Part shown: positions 55,791-64,000 of the stretch, piece after piece | Layout of the letters: each line of letters opens with the position of its first letter | Position numbering within the stretch: position 1 is the first letter of the stretch | Assembly (NCBI GenBank): GCA_035048495.1 | Contig: CM068546.1 | Location: 37,280,674 to 37,344,673 of the forward strand | DNA: 64,000 nt | Direction of reading: 5' to 3' | Origin: Euptelea pleiosperma | Lineage: Eukaryota; Streptophyta; Magnoliopsida; Ranunculales; Eupteleaceae | Made by a program: the position numbers and the translations under genes | Notes under the pieces: model-generated | The model's database searches: none | What the model was told of the DNA's origin: nothing | The model's input: the letters and a program-made list of their open reading frames with translations, nothing else

Positions 55791-58400
55791 TCATCGTCCT
55801 TGTGGATTGACGATCTGTGAGAAGACAGCGCTTGTGTTTAGGCCGTCTGAATCCTCACTCAATGAGCTCTCACCTCCAAGGCTTAAGTCACTACTATGGA
55901 TACCCATGTAGGTATCATGGGCAATGCCTTCAGATGTGTTGTTTGGCCCGCCATCTGCGACAAGGTTCGCGCCATCTACGTTTTCCTGCAATTGGAGAGC
56001 AAACTCAAGATTCCACAGAACATCACCCATTGATGGGCGATTGGTCCCTTGATCAGACAAGCACTTCTCAGCCGTCTCCGCAAACTTCTTCAAGCACTCA
56101 GGGTTGATCTTTCCTTTAAGAAGAGGATCGATAATGTCCTCGAGGATTCCCTTTCTTTGGCAGTGTAGGGCCCAATCAGCAAGACTAACCTGCTCTTTTG
56201 AAAGGCTTGGGTTGAGTGCTGGCCTTGCACATAAGACCTCAAAGAGGACAACACCAAATGAGTATACATCGGATTTATCTGTCAATTGCTGTCTACGGAA
56301 GTACTCGGGATCCAAGTAACCAAAGCTACCCTTCACTACAGTACTAACATGGGTCTGGTTCAGACTGGGACCTGTTTTCGAGAGCCCGAAATCGGAAACT
56401 TTGGCGACCCATTTCTCATCCACAAGAATGTTGGTGGTCTTCACATCCCTGTGAATGATAGTGTACTTTGCACCAGTGTGAAGGTAGTGAAGTCCCCTTG
56501 CAGCTCCAATACAAATATCCAACCTCTGTTTCCATGGGAGATGAGGTTTGTTGCTCTTATAAAGATGCTCCCTCAAAGTCCCATGAGCCATGTAATCATA
56601 AACCAAGATCATCTCATCATTCTCTTCACAGAACCCAATCAAAGACACCAAATGCCTATGTCTCAGCTTCGAAAGCATCTCAATTTCCGTTCGGAACTCA
56701 TGAGCGCCTTGTTCTGAAGATGGGTTTGCTCTTTTAATGGCTACTTGAGTCCCTCCATCAACAACACCTTTATAGACCTTTCCAAAGCCTCCAACTCCAA
56801 TAACCTGAGACTCATCGAAGTTCTTGGTACCATGTTTTATTTCTGCTAAGGAGAAATGCCGGCAGAGACCTGCAGCCAACGTCGATAGATGACTACTTGC
56901 ACCACTCTTGCCAGAAATCGTTGATCTACTTGTGCTTGTGTGGGAATTCCCATAGAGCGGCAACCAACCAGACGTAGCACCAGACTCAGCTCCTACTTCT
57001 CTCTTTTTTCTATGATAGACTGCAATGCATAGAGCAGCAACTAAACCAATCACAGCAGCACCACCAGCAGCACCACCAATCACGTGTGCGTGATTCTTCG
57101 ATTTCGATGGTGCAAAAGTCCTCGTTGTCTCAGATTCAGCTTCAAGAAGCATTGCTGATGGTACAGGATTCGGTCCTGCTAGGTTCCCAGCCGTGTCATT
57201 CAGCTTGAAAACTTCCAACCCGTTGAGGATTGCATCATAGACTTCAGGTTCCATTTCAGTGTTGGGGTGTAGCGCCACCCATAGCTGCTCATCACCTGGC
57301 CCATCAGTAACATATACAGCAAAATCCTTGTACACTGGGACATCCTTCGATCCCGACCAAGCAATTACATCGGCAGCTTCCTGTGCTGTCTGATTATTAA
57401 CATAAATATCAAAAACTCTCTGATTAGCCTTGGTTTGTTCCAGCTCACAGAAGTGGAATCTAACAACATACATGAAATTCGCATCAACTTGGAAAACCCA
57501 TGTGAGATTATAATTCTGATTGAGTTTCGAATCCGGGCCCATTGATCTTGCTGTCCTATAGACGTCAATGGGGGCCACATAATCAGGCACATCCGTTGGA
57601 TACATGATCTTATCCTTCTTGTTGGCCTCAGAGGTGACACCAAATGCAGCACCATATAAATAAGGGGAATCATCATACCATGTCCGGGTAAGACCAGAGT
57701 CATTACTTGCCTGAATATACTGTCCACCAACATTCAGCCTGTACATTGTCTGCAAGGTTGAGCTTTCTGCTTCGACAAACTGATCAGAAAATCCGACCAA
57801 CAATGCCGGTTCGAACAAATCCGGCATGGAAATTATCTCAATTCCATTAACAAAAGCATAAGAACCATTATGTTTGGCAGAAGGTGTGAATGTTAGGTTG
57901 AGAACGTTGGTAGGAGATGGGATCAGAGAGAATTCTCTAACAATGTAGGACTGCGTGAGAGCTTGAGCTGTAATGGAAGCACTGAAATTGTTAAGGAGCG
58001 TGACCCCTCCTGCAACAACCGAAAAGTAGGCATCGCTAGCATCGAGGCTGCTGTAAGAAGAAGGGTAGAAATGAAGCCTGACCCAGTGCCGTTTCTTGGC
58101 AGAAACAGGGAATGTGTAGGTGGATTCCGAGGTGAATGTCCTTGCGGACATGTATGGAACTGTAGAAGGAAGAGAGGGGTCTTGGAATTGGGCTCTAGAA
58201 GGAATTGAATTGTCGGATGAGACAAGGTACTTTGTATCTGATTCCCATTTCCGTCCTTCAGAATCAGCGCCACCACTTGCAGAGCCACAATTCAGGAGAA
58301 ACGAAACAGAATTGGATTTGGAGGCGCTCAAGACATGAAGGAAATTTAAAAGGAAAGAGAGGGAAATGAGAGAAAATAAAATATGGGTTTTGGTGTTCAT
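55791..58400 (-). CDS. FER: FERONIA-type CrRLK1L receptor kinase
   Basis: A single open exon encodes 869 residues, typical for the family. Signal peptide 1-26; a tandem malectin-like ectodomain follows, first part about 33-195 (NCGSASGG, WVRLHFYP, FVNGIEI) and second about 215-400 (RLNVGGQYI, WVFQVDANFMYVVRFHFCE, NGLEVFKL). The membrane helix is about 439-462. Kinase: GVGGFGKVYKG 535-545, Lys556, HRD 650-652, DFG 670-672, GSFGYLDPEYF. It is an RD kinase. The juxtamembrane SGWLPLYGNSHTS and the C-terminal FSQIVNPQGR are FERONIA signatures. FERONIA at the plasma membrane binds RALF peptides and pectin and controls growth, reproduction and immunity; conservation of those roles is inferred. The start is the only sensible Met before the signal peptide. 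Orthology versus a close paralogue such as ANJEA is not settled without a tree. Confidence 0.93.
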   Translation of the reverse strand: MNTKTHILFSLISLSFLLNFLHVLSASKSNSVSFLLNCGSASGGADSEGRKWESDTKYLVSSDNSIPSRAQFQDPSLPSTVPYMSARTFTSESTYTFPVSAKKRHWVRLHFYPSSYSSLDASDAYFSVVAGGVTLLNNFSASITAQALTQSYIVREFSLIPSPTNVLNLTFTPSAKHNGSYAFVNGIEIISMPDLFEPALLVGFSDQFVEAESSTLQTMYRLNVGGQYIQASNDSGLTRTWYDDSPYLYGAAFGVTSEANKKDKIMYPTDVPDYVAPIDVYRTARSMGPDSKLNQNYNLTWVFQVDANFMYVVRFHFCELEQTKANQRVFDIYVNNQTAQEAADVIAWSGSKDVPVYKDFAVYVTDGPGDEQLWVALHPNTEMEPEVYDAILNGLEVFKLNDTAGNLAGPNPVPSAMLLEAESETTRTFAPSKSKNHAHVIGGAAGGAAVIGLVAALCIAVYHRKKREVGAESGATSGWLPLYGNSHTSTSRSTISGKSGASSHLSTLAAGLCRHFSLAEIKHGTKNFDESQVIGVGGFGKVYKGVVDGGTQVAIKRANPSSEQGAHEFRTEIEMLSKLRHRHLVSLIGFCEENDEMILVYDYMAHGTLREHLYKSNKPHLPWKQRLDICIGAARGLHYLHTGAKYTIIHRDVKTTNILVDEKWVAKVSDFGLSKTGPSLNQTHVSTVVKGSFGYLDPEYFRRQQLTDKSDVYSFGVVLFEVLCARPALNPSLSKEQVSLADWALHCQRKGILEDIIDPLLKGKINPECLKKFAETAEKCLSDQGTNRPSMGDVLWNLEFALQLQENVDGANLVADGGPNNTSEGIAHDTYMGIHSSDLSLGGESSLSEDSDGLNTSAVFSQIVNPQGR

Positions 58401-58619
58401 GGCTTCAGAGTAAAACCCTTTTGAGGAAATTCAATGAAGATGAGATGGGCAAGAGAAATAGAGGAAAGAGAAATGGCGTACAGGAAAACAAGAAAACAAG
58501 AGGAGCTCAGTAAACAGGGAAGAAACGTTTTCCTGTACGCCTAAAAGAACAGGAAAACCACTTCTCGGTTTTGTTCTGATCTTATTGTATTAATCTAAAC
58601 CATCTTTTCTCTATCATGG

Positions 58620-58700
58620 AAGTACATTGAGAAGCTTACCTGGATTTCGCGGGGCTGAACCAGGTAGAGAGAGAGAGAGAGAGAGAAGATGATGAAGAAC
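58620..58700 (-). promoter_or_regulatory. 5'-UTR splice donor and GA tract of FERONIA-like gene
   Basis: On the minus strand, AAATCCAG/GTAAGCTT at 58639 is a strong donor upstream of the start codon, fitting the 5'-UTR intron common in CrRLK1L genes; the intron would be about 200 bp, with the acceptor just before the ATG at 58400. A (GA)n tract (on +) lies at about 58661-58686 in the upstream leader. The acceptor was not resolved. Confidence 0.55.
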
Positions 58701-61423
58701 AAAGAGAATGATCTAAGATCACTCTTTTTCTCTCTGTTTTTTTTTCTTGTTGGATTTTCTCTTTGGTAATGGATTTCTGAGTCTTCATTGAGGGGAGGAG
58801 TTTGTTAGAGATGAATGAAGGAGAATGTTTAGGCATTGGTTGCAATAGAAACAGTCCCATTAAAAGTGGCACCATAAGCTGAAAGTGTTTTTTTTTGGAG
58901 TTTTTCTGAATTTAATACTTTGACTGGTTTATCCCTTAATTAGGTTTCAGTTTGAACTTTGGTTGGATTACAAGTTGTGTCTTTAAGATTCTTAAATTAC
59001 ACAGTTTTAAGATTTGTGAATCACCGTAAACTTGTGATAGATCCATTCCTTTATTGTGGGACCGGAAGTCTCCAAAATTCACTAGCCTTTTACATTCTTG
59101 AGGTGTATTGAGAAAGATGTACCGTACGTGTGGTCAACCTACTTATCCACGAGTAAAACTTTGATGACAGAGCCTGTCATCAAGGCCGATGACAGGGGCA
59201 CAATATGAGCCATGTGGCACACTCTTAGAGGACTCTGACTGTATGGATGTTTGGCCAATCCCTAGGTGGGCCCGCAAACCATTATTGTGTCATTGATCTT
59301 ATTCTACCCTAAGCATACTGAAGCCTGAAGGTTTAACAGTGAGATCAGGCCCAACACGCTTATTTGACCGGCCTTAAAACCAGCCTAGAACCATGGCTTG
59401 GTAAGTGCAACTTGGCATCTAGCTGGTCATGGACTAAGCTCTAAGCCCGGCCCAACTCGGCATCTAGCTGGTTATGGACTAAGCCCAGTCCATTACCATA
59501 CCACGTTGGACAAACCTTTACTCAGCTAGACCCAGCACATGTGCAGACCTTAAAGTGTGTTTGTTTACAAAGCAATTGGCTCGCAAGTCTCCTTGTCGCA
59601 TGACTTCAGCCACTTAGGCCACATTTGGGGTGACAAAATGTGTTGCGTGCAAGTTAAAGTTGCGCCAAAGTGAATTTTAAGGCTGTGGCATTTGTTCACT
59701 GCACATTCGACATGTGCGTTTCTGACAATGCACACACATCTTGATTTGATGAACGATACTCTAAAAACAAACATGTGGCTCACTCGTGTGGTCCAAGAGT
59801 ATATCAAGTTGATCACACATACTAGGTAGGCTCCACATAATCAATGTCTCGTAGTATGTGAGTCCTACATGCCCATATGCTCCCTCATGCATCATATCAA
59901 TCAAATATCAAGTAGATTTTATATGTCATGTAATCCACCATCAGGTGGACCTTACATGCGAATTGGACCCCCACATGCTACGTGGGATCCCGTTGGCCAT
60001 GCTCAATTCATGAATGCGCATAATTTAGTCCAACCAAACACATAAAAATTGGTGAAGTTCCACACATTCGATTTAAGTGCATCGAGAAAGATGAATCCTA
60101 CCCATACCATACGTGTAATCCACGTACTCATCGTCGCATACAGTTCAATTGGTGGGCCACAGATTACAAAAATCTAATCTTTGATGTAGGGCCTCTTTTC
60201 AAATCTGCTCCCAATGTGTGGTCTATATTGGGTCTAACTTATGCCATGTGTGTCACGAATTACGCATTCAACACTTTATGCGGTCTCTGTGTACGATCAG
60301 GTGCATCATCCTCAGTACAGCTATTCTACATCGTATTAACACCTTATATGAAAAGTGACGTGGCAGAGCATCGTCCACTAACTTTACTTTGAATCTAACA
60401 CGTGTAAAAGAAGAACTGTAACTGTATTCGGGGACCACTACGGACTGAAGAAATAGGAGTAAAACTTCTGTCACAACGGGATTGCAGATCACACAAAACA
60501 CAGCCAATGAGTTCTCGGCACGTACACGTAAAGGCAAAAGCAATGGGTACGTTGCAAAGCACTTGTGTACGTGCCGAGAACTCATTGGCTGTGTTTTGTG
60601 TGATTTACAATTTCGTGTGATGGAAGTTTTACTCGAAGAAATAGGAATCTCATGTCAGAAGGTATACATGGATGACGTGATCAACATCAGGAGAGAGGTC
60701 TTGTCGATAGGACGGAGCTAACATGCTGGCAGATGACATGGAAGACAGATCAGACGGCCGAAAGTGACTCTTTTCCTCAGACATAAAAACATGAGTAAAA
60801 CATCGCGCGTCAACTGCGGGAGCTTTTCCGTGCACCCACGTCATAGCCAAATCTTCGTACTGCGTGGGACCCGGAACGGGAGAATCAATCAAATCTACCG
60901 GCAAATACTTGAAGAAAAAGAAGGGGAATTTTATCTCCAGATCAACTTTTACTTCTTCCAGAGCTCCATTTGTTTCTTTCACTCCCATTTTGCAGCATTT
61001 GTTTTTTTCACTCGCATTGATCTGCACCATCCAATCGATGACCCACCTCAATGATCTAGTGGCCATAATTGACCCTTTTCTTTATAGTGCCCTAATTGAT
61101 CCACTGGATGTGTGATATTTGATGCAATTGGCATCAAACATTTTGTTTGTTATGATCAAGTTCACTCTAAAATCAGAAATCACATTCATCCGGCGTCAAA
61201 ACCTGAAACAATGCTTGACACGACAAATTATATGACAGATCGGCCGGTATCGTCGATACATGTCAAGAAATGTGTACTTCATACTATTTATCAAAAAACA
61301 CTTAATCAAGATCAACTACCCTACCTAATTTTAAAGCCTGAACAGGAAATTTGTCCATCTAATTTTCAATCTATTCAAGATTCTTTACAGAGAAAAAGAG
61401 CCAATGTGCGCAAGCCAATTCTC
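58701..61423. repeat. Intergenic between FERONIA-like and kelch genes
   Basis: 58701-59140 is the FERONIA-like promoter, with no other gene. About 59150-59285 is half of a GAGTAAAACTT MITE. 59300-60440 shows repeated CTTGG/CATCTAGCTGGT phrases (59415 and 59463) but no gene. 60457-60634 is a MITE listed separately. 60645-61423 is mostly unannotated; 61100-61423 is probably the 3' UTR of the kelch gene. The longest frame (61066-60650, minus) looks like no known protein. Confidence 0.4.
60457..60634. mobile_element. Compact hairpin MITE with 10-bp duplication
   Basis: The arms of about 80 bp, GAGTAAAACTTCTGTCACAA through AGTTCTCGGCACGTACAC, are repeated inverted at the right, leaving a short loop of about 30 bp. 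GAAGAAATAG flanks both sides exactly (60447-60456 and 60635-60644). The duplication length suggests the Mutator superfamily. Confidence 0.85.
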
Positions 61424-64000
61424 CTACGATCCAACATGACCACTGCCTGGACCTCCTAGTGTTAGAACGACGTCTTGAAGATCACTTCCAAGCCTCGAAG
61501 CTCGAGCTATGGATGGAGTGGCTCTAACAACTGGAGATGAGTGAGTATGTCGGAGATGATGACTGGATTCCTGCATTGTTGACGGATGCTGAGAAGGTCT
61601 GACATAAGTGGGATCCATGGAATTCAAATTTAAATATGGTTGAACGATGGCAATTGGACTAGTTAGAGATGATGGATTCTGCGGAAGAACAGCTACTCTC
61701 GAGACAACCCCAGGTCCCTGATCAGCGAAATGACATTGGTCAAGTTATTATAGTAGGATGAACAAAAAATGGAAATTTGAGTTTCTTTCATGAACTATAA
61801 TATTTGTGTTAAAAGCTTACTGGAGTGAACAAGACCCCTCGAAGGATCTTGCCATTAACGTTCACAGTCATTAGGTACCCTGAATCGAAAGCTCCGTCAA
61901 TTTTACCACGGACCTCGGCTCCAATCTAATGTAGAAAGACGAGTGAGAAGTATGAAAAATAAAATAAACAAAAATTGTATGAATGGGTATCTTGGAAATG
62001 AAGGTTTACCAGTCCAGCCTCTGAGGGCTTCTGTTCTGTTGCTGGATATTGCACTTCTTGCCTTCCAGAGATGACACGTACAGACTGTTCCGGCTTTGGA
62101 TGTCTCTTATGTTCTCCCATGAAATGGAAATCCTGTGGAGTCCTTCGGATGCAATTTCTCTGGTTTCGTTCGTTATTAGACTGGCCATTGCTTGGAATCT
62201 GATTTCGATGCTTAAACAAACCTAAAGAATGAAGGGCCACAACGGACTCAGTCAATGAGGTCGAGAATTTTTGAACTGGTGTCTGCTCTTGATCGGACTG
62301 AGAAGGGGAGGAGTGCTGTGAGAGTGAAAGGGAATGCTCTTCTTGTTCCGATTCAATCTCCCATGCCTTCGTTTCGTTGGTTCTCCTCCTCTTTGGATGC
62401 AAATTATCTGAAAAATGAGAATCAAAGGCAATCTTATTTTCATATCTCTCGATGTTATTCATGAAGAAGCCACTGAAGCAATCGAGAAAACATTCTACCT
62501 GAACCACATAGAAGAGAGTGCTTTGATTCCAACTCTGGTTCATGAGCATTCCTATTCAGCTCCCCATTATTCCCCAAAACCTACCACAAGTAAACAATAA
62601 GTTTTTTTATTAAATTGGTATCTAAATGAAGTTAGATTAACGTCTCTATATCTGGCTATCCTACCGAATTAACCTCGGATCCTCCCATAAATCTTCTTTT
62701 TTCTTGGTTCCAATGGTTACCAAAAATCTTGCACAAGGAAATGTTGTAACGGCCATTGGGATGCTCAGCTCCAAGCTGCAAGATGAGTAACTCATTAAGA
62801 GGACGCTCATCTTCCCCACACCTGCAAATCAACAACAGAACAGAAAGACAAAAATATGAGTGGAACCCAATTTATAAAAAGGGGATTTCCTTCAGGGTGG
62901 ACAGATGGGAAACCATCTTCTCTTACTCTGCTCGACACATGGCACACATTCAGGTAATTAGGACCCGTCATTCACAAGTCCACCAAGGAAATTTCTGAAG
63001 CCAAAATAACAATATTAGAGGATCATAGACGTCGTTAAACGTTATCTTCTTTTGGACTGCAGAGTAGACATATTCAACAGAAGGAAACTAGAGATCAGAC
63101 AGTTATATTTGTCCTAATGGGTCAAACATTTGCCCTAGAATATTTCCTAGGCTAGACGCACCAATGGCGGCTCCCAAACCCTTGGATGTGTGCCACATGT
63201 GAAGCAGACGTGGAGACAGAGAGGACAACTTGTTCCATTTCGCATCCTGACTTGACTATTCCTCTTCCGTAGAACTTGAATATTGGATCTTTACAACTGT
63301 AACAAAAGCAAAAGCTGACAGATTAGGAACCAACTTACCCCCCATAGATGGCAATATCTGAGTCTGTAACCACAGCTGTATGAGAAAAGCGCCCTTGTGG
63401 TTGCTGACCCCGTATATCGAGCTGAGTCCATGAACAAGTGCTCACGTCAAGGACCCAAACATCATTATAGTAACGCTTATCTCCAACACCACCAATGACA
63501 TAAACCTGCAAAGCATGGAGGAAATGTGTAACCGCTTTTCTTTAACAGAATTTCCTACTCTTTGCTTTCAATTTATTTTAATGAAGTATCTTACCTTGGT
63601 ACTAATATTTACATATGCATGACCTGCTCTAACACCAGGTGAAGATCCTTGAACTGGCAACTGTAAAAAAAAAAAAATCCATGAATCACATAATTATTCT
63701 ACAAGAAAATTATTCCGAACTTATATATATCTAAACAATAGAAAGGAGCCCTGCATCAATTAAGAGCATTTAAAATTGAAAATTAAGCCATAACACAATG
63801 TAGAATGTGTTCAGATCCAATGCCGATTGAAGAAAAAAAAAAACCATAATGAGCCAATGTAGAATGTGTTCAGATGTTCACTGTTAAGAGTTAAAGCAAT
63901 GAAGGCTTTATTCAATATTGTTATTTGAAACTGGACAAGCAAACGAGAGTTAACGCATACCCTTGACCAAGTCAGTGTATCCATATCGAGAACATCAACC
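61424..64000 (-). CDS. Kelch-repeat protein, 3' part (5' end off window)
   Basis: Inferred exons: 64000-63961, 63660-63595, 63505-63339, 62821-62674, 62580-62499, 62407-62010, 61925-61821, 61717-61424. All phases agree (donors mostly GTAAG or GTATG; GTTAAT at 62673 is weaker). The visible protein starts in kelch repeats (VDVLDMDTLTWSRLPVQG, GHAYV, VYVIGGVG..YYNDVWVLDV..WTQL, GRFSHTAVV..IAIYGG), followed by CGEDERPLNELLILQLG. Then come a basic and acidic linker (PKRRRTNETKAWE, SEQEEHSLSLSQHSS) and a short conserved block, IGAEVRGKIDGAFDSGYLMTVNVNGKILRGVLF, which resembles a block I recall from plant ARID-HMG-box proteins. It ends VVLTLGGPGSGHVGS. Kelch propellers bind proteins; the linker and tail suggest a nuclear role, which is inference. 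Specific function unknown. Confidence 0.8.

Noticed and set aside
60650..61066. 138-codon minus frame
   Set aside because: Low-complexity FFFF stretch, no recognisable family, no splice context; treated as chance.
61809..61821. Stop codon right after exon 61925-61821 as the gene end
   Set aside because: Reading on gives VSF and a stop, but CCA/GTAAGC is a good donor and the open 98-codon exon at 61717-61424 joins in frame, so the gene probably continues.
61926..62549. 207-codon minus frame starting MLMNQSWNQS
   Set aside because: Only its middle is coding, as exon 62407-62010 of the kelch gene; the ends read introns.

Overview
This is nuclear DNA from a flowering plant. The evidence is spliced genes with GT-AG introns, plant-only receptor families (LRK10-like and FERONIA-like kinases), a TPD1-like peptide gene, and AT-rich intergenic DNA packed with short inverted-repeat transposons (MITEs), two families of miniature LTR retrotransposons (TRIMs) and larger DNA transposons. 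The species cannot be named from the sequence. Nothing looks bacterial, viral or organellar.

From 1 to about 43.3 kb there is a tandem cluster of LRK10-like (LRK10L, wall-associated-kinase-related) receptor kinase loci, all on the minus strand. I call them G1 to G7 from left to right. Each has exon 1 (signal peptide, cysteine-rich GUB_WAK-type galacturonan-binding domain, WAK_assoc domain), then usually a 30 or 33 nt phase-1/phase-1 microexon, then a last exon with the membrane helix and a non-RD kinase. G1 (851-6325), G5 (27153-30807) and G6 (33738-36840) look intact. G2 (7882-13559) has one in-frame stop in the kinase. G3 (16255-21247) has a 2-bp deletion and a stop. G4 (22539-25372) is wrecked, with a different TRIM in each of two exons. 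G7 (40494-43258) has an intact ectodomain exon but a decayed kinase. A further remnant lies at 32820-33420. The cluster is evolving by duplication and decay.

From 43.3 to 50.4 kb there is no convincing protein gene. The stretch is a dense array of MITEs whose arms carry a G-box-like CACGTGGC word, plus a probable SINE. At 50394-51155 a three-exon plus-strand gene encodes a TPD1-like secreted cysteine-rich protein. A tRNA-Val(UAC) gene lies at 54090-54163, followed by a LINE RNase H fragment.

At 55791-58400 a single coding exon on the minus strand encodes a complete FERONIA-type CrRLK1L receptor kinase, with a probable 5'-UTR intron. At the right edge, 61424-64000, lies the 3' part of a multi-exon kelch-repeat gene on the minus strand; its 5' end is outside the window.

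Functionally the window is rich in cell-surface signalling: wall or pathogen sensing candidates (LRK10L), a RALF/pectin-type receptor (FER-like) and a peptide of the class perceived by EMS1-type receptors (TPD1-like). I see no evidence that these genes form one pathway; the three kinds of locus are separated by repeat-filled DNA.
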